DNA from: Bradyrhizobium vignae
GTDB lineage: Bacteria; Pseudomonadota; Alphaproteobacteria; Rhizobiales; Xanthobacteraceae
NCBI RefSeq assembly: GCF_004114425.1
Contig: NZ_RDQF01000029.1
Span: 21,390-85,389 of the forward strand
Length of the DNA stretch: 64,000 nt
Direction of reading: 5' to 3'
In this document: positions 43,965-52,800 of the stretch, piece by piece
How the letters are laid out: every line of letters starts with the position of its first letter
Position numbering within the stretch: position 1 is the first letter of the stretch
Program-made: the position numbers and the translations under genes
Notes under the pieces: model-generated
The model's database searches: none
The model's input: only the letters and a program-made list of their open reading frames with translations
What the model was told of the DNA's origin: nothing

Positions 43965-44345
43965 CTAGCTCCGCTCGAACGTATCGACATTCGTTGTCAC
44001 GGCGCGCCACCAGTTCACTGGCTTCAGCCTTGCCGGCTCGCCTTCCCTGGACGCGCTCAAGGCCTGGTCTGCAATCACGAACCAGGCAGTCTCTATTTTT
44101 CCGTGACGCAGCAGTCCGGTGTAGGAGACGGCGCGGTCCCCCGTCACGGACGAGCCCACCGCGACGAAGGCAATGCAATTGCCTCTGTGAAACCCGGTGA
44201 CGGGCACCGCCTGCCCGAAAAAGCCGCTGTCATCGAGTGCGGTCTCGAAATTCCCCTCGATGCGGCCGTTCGCGTCGTCCGTGATGCGCAAGATCGAGCC
44301 GAATTGATTTCGCCAATTGCCGACCCAGGCGATGTCGCTTGCCAT
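43965..44345 (-). CDS. Avidin-family (streptavidin-like) protein without signal peptide
   Basis: 126 residues from the ATG at 44345, after AGGAGAA; the stop of the CYTH-CHAD gene is ten bases upstream. The streptavidin pattern is evident: WRNQFGS (W11, N13, S17 in the places of W21, N23, S27), GNFETAL (F33, T35 for Y43, S45), SYTGLL, IETAWF (W88 for W108) and NWWRAVTTNVDTF (W113 and D121 for W120 and D128). Two of four pocket tryptophans are replaced: Tyr 75 for W92, and none at W79. Known avidins are usually exported; this one has no signal. It may bind biotin weakly or another ligand. Bradavidins are known from this genus. Confidence 0.78.
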   Translation of the reverse strand: MASDIAWVGNWRNQFGSILRITDDANGRIEGNFETALDDSGFFGQAVPVTGFHRGNCIAFVAVGSSVTGDRAVSYTGLLRHGKIETAWFVIADQALSASREGEPARLKPVNWWRAVTTNVDTFERS

Positions 44346-44355
44346 GCCGGTTCTC

Positions 44356-45876
44356 CTACGCTCGGTCATTCGGCACGACGCGCAGTTTGCGCAGCCGATG
44401 CAATTCCGTTGCAGCGTCCTTCATCAGGCCATCGGCCGTCTCGCGTTCATGGCCGACGATGACGCCTGACGCGAAAGCCTGAGCACGGCGGTGCGCAGGT
44501 GGCGCGGTCAGCGCAGCCTCGGTTGCCAGTTCGCGGTGGGCCATGAAGTCGTTGAGCGATCCCAGGGCGGATTGAATTTGCTTCAGCCGGTCGGACAGGT
44601 CTGCGAGCTCCTTCTGGTCGGTATCGCTGTAAAGGCTTTCGAAGAAATCGACGGCATAGCGAATCTTCTTGATCTTGATCCGTAGCTTGTGGCGCTGCAT
44701 CGGATCGAGATCGTTCAGGTGCTTGCCCTCCTTGCGCGCCTTCCGGATACGCCGATCGAGCACCTGCGCGGCATAAGCGGCGATCGAGCGGTCATCCTTG
44801 ACGCGAGACCGTCCAGCCTCGATCCATTCGATCACGTCGATGAGCAGGCGGCGATAACGTGCCGACGCAACCGCATCGCGGGCACGCCTGAATGCCGCCT
44901 GCCGCTCGCCGGAGAACTTCACGCGGAGCGCGCGAGCGCCGCGTCGCGGAACGTCCTTCTCGGTGATCGGCTCGATGCTCTCCGTCAGAAACACGTCGAT
45001 CTCGCGCGCCGGCGCCAGTTCGCCCGTGAGCCATTTCAGCTCGGCCTTGATCCGCGCAGTGCTCGCCCGAGGCAGGATGTCGGAGAACAGCGAGATCGCC
45101 GCCCGCAAGCGGCGCAGGCCGACCCGCATCTGATGAACACCTTCGGCGTCCATGTCACGCACCGGATCGGCGTTGGCCGTGATCTGACGCAGCGTCGAAT
45201 GTGCGATGACGCGGAACGCATCCCGCGGCGGGAGTTCCGGCTTCAGCTCGATCGGCTCGGCGTGTTGCGCACCGCCGCCGTTGCCTGCGACCAGCTGGAA
45301 GCCTCGCTCGCATTTCGAGCGAAGATCGAGCTCGGCCCCCGTGCTGCGTTCGAGCTTGCGCGCCAGTCGGAACAGATCTGCAGCGCGTCCGGACTTCAAT
45401 TCCAGCTCCAGCTCGGACACAGGTCGCGACCTCCGCCCGGCGCTGATCCGGCCTTGATCGACGGCAAGCTCGATCTCGCTGTTCCGGACCCGTTTCGCTC
45501 GCGCCTTGCGATGAATGTTGGTCTGGAACACCGGCTTCAGCTTGCGAGGGAGTTTGCCGGTCGCGAGCTGTCGCAGAGGCGTCTTCCTGGTCTTCTTCAG
45601 GTCAGGGCTTGCACCGGAGATCTCGCGCTCCCATTCGCCGCGCGTCACTCCGCCCGTGCCGCCCGCCTTCACGGTTTGCACGTAGCGCCCTTCGACCTTC
45701 CGGACCCGCAGCGTCAAGCCATGGCGCCTGAGCTTGTGCTTGTTCGTATCGAAGTAGGTCGACACGAGCGTCTGCCCGGCCTGGTCGCGGCGGTGCCCGT
45801 TCAAACCGTTGTTGCGCAAGACCGATGACAATTGTCGCGGCGCAATCCGGAATTTTAGTTCCGTCTCTGCGTTCAT
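44356..45876 (-). CDS. CYTH and CHAD domain protein (inorganic triphosphatase-like)
   Basis: 506 residues. The N-terminal CYTH domain opens with NAETELKFRI (the ExExK motif) and runs to about residue 200, with further Arg/Lys/Glu strands of the triphosphate tunnel. From about 215 to 500 is the CHAD helical domain, rich in His, Arg and Lys (HQMRVGLRRLRAA, HKLRIKIKKIRYAVDFF), which binds polyphosphate. It should hydrolyse triphosphate or associate with polyphosphate granules in the cytoplasm. It is directly upstream of, and probably co-translated with, the avidin-like gene. Confidence 0.9.
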   Translation of the reverse strand: MNAETELKFRIAPRQLSSVLRNNGLNGHRRDQAGQTLVSTYFDTNKHKLRRHGLTLRVRKVEGRYVQTVKAGGTGGVTRGEWEREISGASPDLKKTRKTPLRQLATGKLPRKLKPVFQTNIHRKARAKRVRNSEIELAVDQGRISAGRRSRPVSELELELKSGRAADLFRLARKLERSTGAELDLRSKCERGFQLVAGNGGGAQHAEPIELKPELPPRDAFRVIAHSTLRQITANADPVRDMDAEGVHQMRVGLRRLRAAISLFSDILPRASTARIKAELKWLTGELAPAREIDVFLTESIEPITEKDVPRRGARALRVKFSGERQAAFRRARDAVASARYRRLLIDVIEWIEAGRSRVKDDRSIAAYAAQVLDRRIRKARKEGKHLNDLDPMQRHKLRIKIKKIRYAVDFFESLYSDTDQKELADLSDRLKQIQSALGSLNDFMAHRELATEAALTAPPAHRRAQAFASGVIVGHERETADGLMKDAATELHRLRKLRVVPNDRA

Positions 45877-46132
45877 GTGGGAGCTCTTTCCGCTGCCGAA
45901 GCAAAGCGGCGCAAGGGCGGTAAGTTCCCCTCTTATGCGAGCATTTCAATCCAGCAGTGCCAGAGCTTGCAGGTCATTGAGACTTCACGGAACCGGGTGC
46001 GCGCATGGTCGATTGGAGCCGCGATCTTGCAGCCTCGATCGGTGACCGGGCGCGGAGCTGTTTGGCAATTCGCGGGCGCCGCGCCGAGGCGCCTGCCCAT
46101 GGATCATCCTGGCGCGCAGGTCGCGCCACCAC

Positions 46133-46432
46133 CTACTTCAGCTCATCCAGAACCTTCCATGCGTCCTCCAGCAAAGCCTGCACCTGGTGTCGCTCGGCAC
46201 TACCATCCTCTGTGAACATTCCGTGTCTGAGCGCATTCCGGTTTCCCTTCGGCGCGCCCGATCTCCGCGCGCCGCCGTGCATGCGGCAGCGTGCCTTGCC
46301 TTGCATCGCCGGCGCGCGGCAGGCGGTGCCGTGGCGTGTCCGCGCGCCGCAGCGCGGGCTCGACTGCATTGCATCCGTATGACGGATGTGATCGCTGGTC
46401 ATGCGCTGGTGCCATTCACACTCCGGGTCCAT
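46133..46432 (-). CDS. HGGxSTG-type small protein
   Basis: 99 residues from the ATG at 46432; ATGs at 46402 and 46450 are alternatives. Key region: RCGARTRHGTACRAPAM, CRMHGGA, SGAPKGNRNALRHG, the Cys-rich 'HGG-STG' pattern found in small proteins of many Proteobacteria and some phages. Four spaced Cys/His suggest a zinc knuckle. It overlaps the end of the upstream gene by 17 bases, so the two form a pair. Function unknown; DNA binding is plausible. Confidence 0.65.
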   Translation of the reverse strand: MDPECEWHQRMTSDHIRHTDAMQSSPRCGARTRHGTACRAPAMQGKARCRMHGGARRSGAPKGNRNALRHGMFTEDGSAERHQVQALLEDAWKVLDELK

Positions 46433-47066
46433 CGTTTCCGCGGTGGGCATCGCAGCCTGCGCTCGTTCCCGTATCCGCAGCCGTATCCATCGTGCCGGTC
46501 TCCGCAACGATCACATTCGCATGCTGCGTGACGTTGCCCACGATCGCCCGTCCGCCGTCCTGCACCGACAGGTTCTGTACCGTGATCGGGCGCTCGTCGC
46601 TGTTGCGGTGGCGATTCAGTGCTTCGACCTGGGCGGCGAAGGTGCGGGAGAGCCGGGTCAATGCGCGGGTGACACCCTCCTGCTGTGCAAGATCATCCGT
46701 ACAGGCGAGGCGACATGCGCAACGCATCGCCGCCACGTGAACCGAGACCATCTGGGAGACCAGCATGGCCTCGATGGAATCTTTCGGCGCGATGCTCCTG
46801 ATCGTCGAGATCATGAAGGCGAGGTTGGCCTCATCGGGCCTCTGCCCGACCGCGCTGGCCTTGACCAATTGCCTCAGCATGCCCTGCAGCGCGTCGCGGT
46901 CGGCGGCGCCGAGCGCCTCGGCCAGCAGCCGCTCGCCGGCCTGCGGGTCGGGATGGCTGATCGCGATGCGCCGCTTGTAGAGTTTGATGCGCGGGCTCAC
47001 GAGCGGGCCGCTGCGATCGCTTGCCGCGAGCGGCGAGGTGATGTGGCGGGCCGGTGCTGTCGTCAT
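46416..47066 (-). CDS. Uncharacterised protein paired with the HGGxSTG gene
   Basis: 216 residues from the ATG at 47066. It is soluble and mostly helical: LLAEALGAADRDALQGMLRQ, MISTIRSIAPKDSIEAM, then LTRLSRTFAAQVEALNRHR, and a Gly/Asp/Thr-rich C-terminus. No catalytic motif is seen. The overlap with the downstream Cys-rich gene is a conserved-looking arrangement. I recall similar pairs in Bradyrhizobium and Rhodopseudomonas, with no known function. Confidence 0.6.
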   Translation of the reverse strand: MTTAPARHITSPLAASDRSGPLVSPRIKLYKRRIAISHPDPQAGERLLAEALGAADRDALQGMLRQLVKASAVGQRPDEANLAFMISTIRSIAPKDSIEAMLVSQMVSVHVAAMRCACRLACTDDLAQQEGVTRALTRLSRTFAAQVEALNRHRNSDERPITVQNLSVQDGGRAIVGNVTQHANVIVAETGTMDTAADTGTSAGCDAHRGNDGPGV

Positions 47067-47485
47067 GCTCTGTGTCCTTTGATGGGCAGGCGCGAGCGAC
47101 CGTCCGCTGTCGCGCGCGAATGCAAATTTCGGGATGCCGATGAAGGGTTTACGCGCAACCGCGTCGGGCGGCCCGTAGTCGGGCAGGCCGGGATGCTCAC
47201 GATTTTTGCGATGATGCCATCATGCCACTGTTTTGCCCGACGAGTCAAAATGGATTTCGTAAATCCGAAAATTTTCTCGCCCTGCGCAAGTCCTTGTTCC
47301 GACAGGGGCCGGCTACTGTGCATGGGGTTGTTTTCGCATTTTTTGTTTGGAAGCGGCGTGCACGTGCCGTGCGGCGGAATGCCGGCGGCCAACCGCGATT
47401 GCGAAATCCGGCGCGTCCGCTAATCATGAACGCGTCGCATCGACAAACACGCACAAGCGGCGCCAAGAAGTCCGGGAGAGAACGA
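47067..47485. other. Intergenic region with palindromic AT-rich segment
   Basis: 419 bases between divergent genes without a convincing coding frame. At 47252-47266 GGATTT-CGT-AAATCC forms a perfect six-base stem, followed at once by the palindrome GAAAATTTTC (47267-47276). The surrounding TTTTGCCCGACGAGTCAA and TGTGCATGGGGTTGTTTT strings look like a Bradyrhizobium intergenic repeat, judged from memory only. The promoter of the Bug-type gene should also be here. Confidence 0.45.
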
Positions 47486-48469
47486 ATGCAACGAACGGCC
47501 CGCCTGCTGGCAGTCATCGCCGGATTATGCGCAGCAGTGCTGGCGACAGATGCCCTCGCGCAGAAATATCCGGTGCGGCCGGTCAAGGTGGTGGTCGGCT
47601 TCAGCGCGGGGGGACCGGTCGACGTCGTTGCGCGCATCATCGGCGATCGCCTCGGCAACAAGCTCGGCCAGCCCTTCGTGGTCGAGAACCGCGCCGGCGC
47701 CAACGGTATGATCGCCGCCGAAGGCGTCGCGCGTGCGGATGCGGACGGCTACACCATGCTCGCCTGCAACTCGTCGACGATCACGCTCAACAAGACGCTG
47801 TTCAAGGAGATCCGCTACGATCCGGAAAAGGATTTCGCGCCGCTCACCACTGTCGTGTCGGCGCCGCTCGTCCTCGTCGTCAATCCCGAGAACCCCAAGA
47901 CGGCGAACGTCAAATCGGTGGCCGATCTCGTCGCTGCGGCAAAGGCCGCGCCCGGTGCGCTTGCTTACGGCTCCGGCGGCAACGGCAATCTCGCCCATCT
48001 CGCCATGGAACTGCTCAGCCAGAAGGCCGGCATCAAGCTGATCCACGTGCCCTATCGCGGCGGCTCGGCCGCCGAGATGGGCATTCTCGCGCAAGAGGTC
48101 CTGGCGGTGTTCGATCCGCTCTCGGCCGTGCCGCTGGTCAAGGCCGGCAAGCTGCGCGCGCTGGCAGTGTCGTCGGCCGAGCGGCTGCCGGCGCTACCCG
48201 ATGTGCCCACCGTCGCGGAAGCCGGTTATCCCGGCTTCGACATCTCGTTCTGGGTCGGCTTCTTCATGCCGAAAGCGACGCCCGCGCCGATCACGGAGAT
48301 GCTGCACCGGGAGATCGTCGCCGCTGCCAAGGATCCGGCGGTCGAGGAGAAGCTCGGCTCGCAAGGGGTCGTCCGCGTGCTCAGCCAGGCTGACTATGCC
48401 GCGAAGATCGCGAAGGAGACCAAGGAGCTTGCCGAGGTGGTGGCGGCGGCGAACATCAAGGCGGAGTAG
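47486..48469 (+). CDS. Tripartite tricarboxylate transporter (Bug/TctC) binding protein
   Basis: 327 residues from the ATG at 47486. A signal peptide ends in ATDALAQ (cleavage near residue 26). The mature protein has YPVRPVKVVVGFSAGGPVD, the Bug family opening with the 'P.GPVD' loop, and AGANGMIAAEGVARADADGY. Bug proteins bind carboxylates such as citrate, malate or nicotinate-like acids. No TctA/TctB permease genes are near, as is common for orphan Bug genes. Confidence 0.9.
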   Translation: MQRTARLLAVIAGLCAAVLATDALAQKYPVRPVKVVVGFSAGGPVDVVARIIGDRLGNKLGQPFVVENRAGANGMIAAEGVARADADGYTMLACNSSTITLNKTLFKEIRYDPEKDFAPLTTVVSAPLVLVVNPENPKTANVKSVADLVAAAKAAPGALAYGSGGNGNLAHLAMELLSQKAGIKLIHVPYRGGSAAEMGILAQEVLAVFDPLSAVPLVKAGKLRALAVSSAERLPALPDVPTVAEAGYPGFDISFWVGFFMPKATPAPITEMLHREIVAAAKDPAVEEKLGSQGVVRVLSQADYAAKIAKETKELAEVVAAANIKAE

Positions 48470-48504
48470 GGCGCGATCGGCGAGCGCAGGCAAGTACGCC
48501 GCGC

Positions 48505-48966
48505 CTATTCGCCGCCGGTCAGCTGCTCCAGCCGATCGAGCAGCGGACGTTGTCCGGCGTTGATCTTCTCCCGCGCCCCTTCCAGCGTGAACCATTGCGC
48601 GCGGTCGACTTCCGGAAAGGCCTGCCGCTTGCCGCTGCGCGGCGGCCATTCCATCTCGAACGTGTTGCTGCGAATGCCGCGCACGTCGATGTCCAGCTCG
48701 GCCGCGAAGGCGGTGACGAGCTTGCCGCCGCGCTGCCTGACCTGGCCAAGCGCGATCAGCGGCACGGACAGCTGAAGTCCAAGTTCCTCGGCAAACTCCC
48801 GTCGCGCGGCAATCTCTGCGTCTTCTCCGTCCGCGTACTCGCCCTTCGGGATCGACCATGCGCCGAGATCCTTGTTACGCCAGAACGGCCCTCCGGGATG
48901 AACGAGGAGCACCTCGACTTTCCCGCGTTTCCGATAGGCGATGATCCCGGCACTCTTCGATGGCAT
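48505..48966 (-). CDS. Nudix hydrolase
   Basis: 153 residues. The full Nudix box GX5EX7REUXEEXGU is present at residues 42-64 (G42, E48, R56, E57, E60, E61, G63). The GAWSIPKGE approach and YRKRGKVEVLLVHPGG start match the NUDIX branch that cleaves nucleoside diphosphate derivatives or dinucleoside polyphosphates. It is convergent with the Bug-type gene and apparently single. Confidence 0.9.
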   Translation of the reverse strand: MPSKSAGIIAYRKRGKVEVLLVHPGGPFWRNKDLGAWSIPKGEYADGEDAEIAARREFAEELGLQLSVPLIALGQVRQRGGKLVTAFAAELDIDVRGIRSNTFEMEWPPRSGKRQAFPEVDRAQWFTLEGAREKINAGQRPLLDRLEQLTGGE

Positions 48967-49065
48967 TGCAGGTTCCGTGCAGGTTGGGGGCAGCCTCTTA
49001 ACTGGAACAGAGCGTCCTAACGTGGGTTAGTAGCCAACGTTCATTTTGATCAAAGGGAGTGAATC

Positions 49066-50133
49066 ATGATCCGCCTGCTGGCAACCACGGCCTTGGGGCT
49101 GGTGCTGGCGAATGCCGCTTTTGCGCAATCGCCAGGCACGAACACGACGTCTCAGCAGTCGCCGCAATCACAGTCAAATTCCACCGCGCCATCCACCGCC
49201 TCGCCGTCGGGCGCGGCCGATAGGCAGCAGACCACATCGCAACCGCAGCAACCATCGACGTCGGGAACGTCGGCCCAGAATGCGCAGAGCAACACACCAT
49301 CTCCCGGCTCCTCCAATGCCGCCAACAACCCAAGCCCGACCGCTCCGTCGCAGAGCGGTACGGCAAGCTCCAATGCACCCGGCAACCAACCTGCGACGCA
49401 GCAGAGCGCCAACCCGCCGCCGGCGAACACGAACCAGGCCCAGCAGGCTCCCGCTGCATCTGGAACCAACCAGGCCCAGCAGGCGCCGAATGCGCCAGCC
49501 AGCAATCAGGCGCAGGGCGAGCGTTCGAGCACCAATTCACAGGCGGCCGCCCAGACCGACGTCAACCTCAACAAGCAGCAGGAGACCAAGATCAGCGCGT
49601 CGATCTCGCGCCTGAACGTGCAACCGCTGACCAACGTCAATTTCGCGCTCAATGTCGGCACCGTGGTGCCGCGCGACGTGCACCTCTCGACATTGCCGCC
49701 CGACGTCGTCGAGATCGTGCCGCAATATCGCGGCTACAGCTTTGCGCTGGTGAAGGATCAGATCGTCGTGGTCGATCCGGCGACCTACAAGATCGTGACG
49801 GTGCTGCCGTATTCGGGGCAGTCCACGGCAACAACGACGACGACCACGCGCGAGCGTAGCGCCAGCAAGTTTTCGGATCGCGATCGCGAAGTGATCCGCA
49901 AGCACGCGAAGACTCGCACCGAAGGACGGGGCGAGGCGCGGACCACCGGCAGCACTGCGCGCACGGAGATCCATGTCGGTGACCGCATCCCGGACACTGT
50001 CGAGGTCGAGGAATTCCCGAGCACGGTCTATCGGGAGGCGCCTGACCTGCGGGAGTATCGCTACATCCATCGCGACACCCGGACCTATGTCATCGAGCCC
50101 AGCGAGCGTCGCGTGATCGAGGAGATCGACTAA
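49066..50133 (+). CDS. DUF1236 domain protein, secreted, with a low-complexity region
   Basis: 355 residues. A signal peptide ends ANAAFAQ (about residue 21). Residues 22-160 are low-complexity, almost only Gln, Asn, Ser, Thr, Pro and Ala. Then come two DUF1236 units: SASISRLNVQPLTNVNFALN with VGTVVPRDVHLSTLPPDVVE, and DRIPDTVEVEEFPSTVY followed by YRYIHRDTRTYVIEPSERRV. The family is confined largely to rhizobia and relatives, and may act in the periplasm. Its function is unknown. A strong terminator follows. Confidence 0.85.
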   Translation: MIRLLATTALGLVLANAAFAQSPGTNTTSQQSPQSQSNSTAPSTASPSGAADRQQTTSQPQQPSTSGTSAQNAQSNTPSPGSSNAANNPSPTAPSQSGTASSNAPGNQPATQQSANPPPANTNQAQQAPAASGTNQAQQAPNAPASNQAQGERSSTNSQAAAQTDVNLNKQQETKISASISRLNVQPLTNVNFALNVGTVVPRDVHLSTLPPDVVEIVPQYRGYSFALVKDQIVVVDPATYKIVTVLPYSGQSTATTTTTTRERSASKFSDRDREVIRKHAKTRTEGRGEARTTGSTARTEIHVGDRIPDTVEVEEFPSTVYREAPDLREYRYIHRDTRTYVIEPSERRVIEEID

Positions 50134-50141
50134 GCCCATCG

Positions 50142-50165
50142 GAAGCCGCTCCATCGAGCGGCTTC
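50142..50165 (+). terminator. Terminator after the DUF1236 gene
   Basis: A perfect ten-base stem, GAAGCCGCTC with GAGCGGCTTC, around a CATC loop and followed by TCC, nine bases after the stop. Confidence 0.75.
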
Positions 50166-50224
50166 TCCATCTCCGCATCAGCTCGCGGAGCGTTCTCGAG
50201 CGGCGAAGCGAACGGCGTTTCCGG

Positions 50225-50375
50225 CATGAATTGCGCGACGCCCGGCGCGCCCGCCGGGCTGACTTCGTTGCAACGAAAGCGGCTCTCCTGCCAGAGCAGG
50301 TGCGCGAAGAACGACACCGGAATGCTGCTGGCCTCGGCGGCTTCACGAAGCGCGTGACATAGGCGATCGGCGAAC
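50225..50375 (-). pseudogene. Remnant of a lytic transglycosylase gene
   Basis: A minus-strand frame reads ADRLCHALREAAEASSIPVS then FFAHLLWQESRFRCNEVS and PAGAPGVAQFMPETP. This is the SLT-type core: the catalytic Glu in QESRF and the 'SPAGA.G.AQFMP' motif. It is preceded immediately by a stop in frame and loses similarity after MPETP, so only about 50 residues remain. It abuts the end of the VOC gene at 50378. Confidence 0.6.
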
Positions 50376-50377
50376 TC

Positions 50378-51235
50378 TCAGCCGGCAACGAAGGCGAGCA
50401 GTGTGCCGTTGGCCTTGGCCGGCGGCACGCAGATTGCAGCTCCGCTCCGCACGGCTGCCGAACCGAGCGCTTTTTCGGTCGCCGCGAGATCGGCGCTAAC
50501 CAGCACCAGCGCGGCGCCGCCGCGCTCGGAGAGACCTGCGAGCGGCACGCCGGGATAGCGCTTGGCGAGCTGGTCCAGCGTCAGATAGACGAAGTCGGCG
50601 CGCTCGCCGCCGGAGGGCACCGTGACCGCGCCGTCCGTCTCGGTCTTTGGCTCGCGGTCGATCAGACGTGCGAGGTGAGCGGCATCCTTGGCCGGCTCCG
50701 GCGTTGCTATCAGCGTCTGCTTGATCCGCCTGGCCGCATTGGCGTGGGTCATCAATTCGGGAATCCACACCGTCTCGCGGGTCTTGTGCTCGCAGGCGAA
50801 GATGCGCACGCCGCCCGGTGCTTCGGCGGTCGGCCACATGAAGGTGCGGAATTTTGCCGCCGAGACCGTGCCGTTTGGCAACGTCACCGGCCGTTCGAAA
50901 TCGGTCGGGCCGATCGCCTCCAGGCCCCGTGCACGGATCTCCGCAGCGCCGGCGGCGGAATCGATTGCGGTGAAGGCGATACGCTCGATACCTTCGCCGC
51001 GCTTGTCGAGGAAGGCGCGCGCCGGGGCGTTGAGCTCGGTCGCAGCTAGCACGCCGAGCAGCTCCATATAGTCGGGGTCGAACATGATGGTGTAGTTGCC
51101 CGTGCCCATATGGACGCTGTGGGTGCCGCGCGGCGACACGGTGAAGCCGAGTTGCCGATAATTGTCGGCAGCCTTGTCGAGGTCCTTCACCATGACCACG
51201 GCGTGGTCGATACCGATGATGTTCTTGAGGGCCAC
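50378..51235 (-). CDS. VOC family protein, two-module
   Basis: 285 residues from a GTG at 51235 with GGGGAAG upstream; an extended start at 51289 is possible. The N-terminal half is a clear VOC module (NIIGIDHAVVMVKDLDKAADNY, RQLGFTVSPRGTHSVHMGTG, YMELLGV). The C-terminal half is a diverged second module. The family includes lactoylglutathione lyase-like and dioxygenase-like proteins. The His and Glu pattern is present in the first half. It lies downstream of the PuuD gene on the same strand, but 144 bases away, so a link to purine breakdown is only possible. Confidence 0.8.
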   Translation of the reverse strand: MALKNIIGIDHAVVMVKDLDKAADNYRQLGFTVSPRGTHSVHMGTGNYTIMFDPDYMELLGVLAATELNAPARAFLDKRGEGIERIAFTAIDSAAGAAEIRARGLEAIGPTDFERPVTLPNGTVSAAKFRTFMWPTAEAPGGVRIFACEHKTRETVWIPELMTHANAARRIKQTLIATPEPAKDAAHLARLIDREPKTETDGAVTVPSGGERADFVYLTLDQLAKRYPGVPLAGLSERGGAALVLVSADLAATEKALGSAAVRSGAAICVPPAKANGTLLAFVAG

Positions 51236-51379
51236 TGTTCTTCCCCGATTGCAAACTGACTTTGGGCCGCGCCGGCGGCTGCCGGTCATGTCTACGCCGG
51301 ATACGCGGCCGAGTCATTTTCAATTCAGCGGCAGTTGCGGAATTTCATTTCCGCGCAGGGCACCCTCGCGCGACGCACG

Positions 51380-52570
51380 TCAGCGGGCCTGCTCGATGTA
51401 GGCGGCGAGGACTGCGCGCTCTTCGCTGGTCATCTCGGTGATGTTGCCGGGCGGCATGGCACTCGACCAGGCGGCCACACGCCCGATCAGGCGGATGTTG
51501 CGCTGAATGTGCTCGGGTGCGTCGAGCAGGATGCCTTTCGGGGCGGTGACGATGCCGGCCCAGACCGGCTCGGCCGCGTGGCACATGCTGCAACGGGACA
51601 TCACGATCTCCTCGACATTGGCGAGCGTCGGCGGCGTCGATAGTGCGCCCGTCTTCACCTCGCGCGGACCGGCGGCGGAGAGGAAGAGGATCGCGATCAC
51701 GCCGGCCGCCGTCACGCCCCACACCCACCACGGCGATTTGCGCCCGGCATGGCGCTCGTTGAAGAAGTGGCGGATCACCGGCCCCAGCGCCAGGATGATC
51801 GCAACGATGATCCAGTTGAAGCGCGTTGCGTAGAGCAGGGGATAGTGGTTGCTGATCATCAGCACGACCACGGGGAGCGTCAGGTAGTTGTTGTGGACCG
51901 AGCGTTCCTTGCTGGCCATGCCGAGCTTTGGATCGGGCGCCTGGCCCGCGATGAGGCTGGCAACGATCTTCTTCTGATTCGGGATGATCAGCGCGAAGAC
52001 ATTGGCGACCATGATGGTGCCGATAATCGCGCCGATCTGGTTGAAGGCGCCACGTCCGCTCAGCACATGGGTGAAGGCGTAAGTGAGCGCGACCAGGAAC
52101 AGATAGCCGCCGATGGCGAAGGGCAGCTCGCGTTGCGCAAGCCCGGTGCGACAGGCGGCCTCATAGAGCAGCCACGCCAGCGCCAGGCTGCAGAAGCTGA
52201 ACAGGCCGGCCTGGAATGGCGTGAGGTCGAGAATCGACTTGTCGACCAGGAACAGATCGGCCTCGAGATAGTACACCACCACCATCAGCGCGAAGCCGGA
52301 CAGCCAGGTGGTGTAGGCTTCCCATTTGAACCAGGTCAGCTCGTCCGGCATCTGGTGAGGGGCCACCAGATATTTCATGATCCGGTAGAAGCCGCCGCCA
52401 TGGACCTGCCAGGCTTCGCCCTGCACGCCGTCAGGCAGCTCGCTTCTGGGCTTGAGGCTGAGATCGAGGGCGATGAAATAGAAGGAACTGCCGATCCAGG
52501 CGATCGCAGCCACCACGTGCAGCCAGCGCAGCAGCAGGCTCGCCCATTCCGATATGACGGATCCCCACAT
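51380..52570 (-). CDS. puuD: Urate hydroxylase PuuD (membrane domain plus cytochrome c)
   Basis: 396 residues from the ATG at 52570, following GGGAAG. The N-terminal part of about 300 residues is a membrane domain with eight or so helices: LRWLHVVAAIAWIGSSFYFI, APHQMPDELTWFKWEAY and so on, the DUF989 part. The C-terminus is a class I cytochrome c with the heme motif CSMCH and an axial Met in AMPPGNI. PuuD oxidises urate to 5-hydroxyisourate using the cytochrome chain. No other purine-catabolism gene is evident next to it. Confidence 0.9.
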   Translation of the reverse strand: MWGSVISEWASLLLRWLHVVAAIAWIGSSFYFIALDLSLKPRSELPDGVQGEAWQVHGGGFYRIMKYLVAPHQMPDELTWFKWEAYTTWLSGFALMVVVYYLEADLFLVDKSILDLTPFQAGLFSFCSLALAWLLYEAACRTGLAQRELPFAIGGYLFLVALTYAFTHVLSGRGAFNQIGAIIGTIMVANVFALIIPNQKKIVASLIAGQAPDPKLGMASKERSVHNNYLTLPVVVLMISNHYPLLYATRFNWIIVAIILALGPVIRHFFNERHAGRKSPWWVWGVTAAGVIAILFLSAAGPREVKTGALSTPPTLANVEEIVMSRCSMCHAAEPVWAGIVTAPKGILLDAPEHIQRNIRLIGRVAAWSSAMPPGNITEMTSEERAVLAAYIEQAR

Positions 52571-52800
52571 GATCTTCCCATCAGTCGCGACATCGGTGCC
52601 GCAGCCTTGATGACCGCAACCGGCCGTCGCCGCCCTTACAATGTGTCGCACCGATCAACTGCATTTTCCAGTATGATGGGCCGTGGCTGATGCACATCGT
52701 GCGGGCATGAACTGACGTGCGATTCGGCAGGCGTCAGACCTGCTGCAGGCCATTGCCGGTGATCGGCGTTGACGTGCGGGAAAGGCGGGGAATAGACGAC

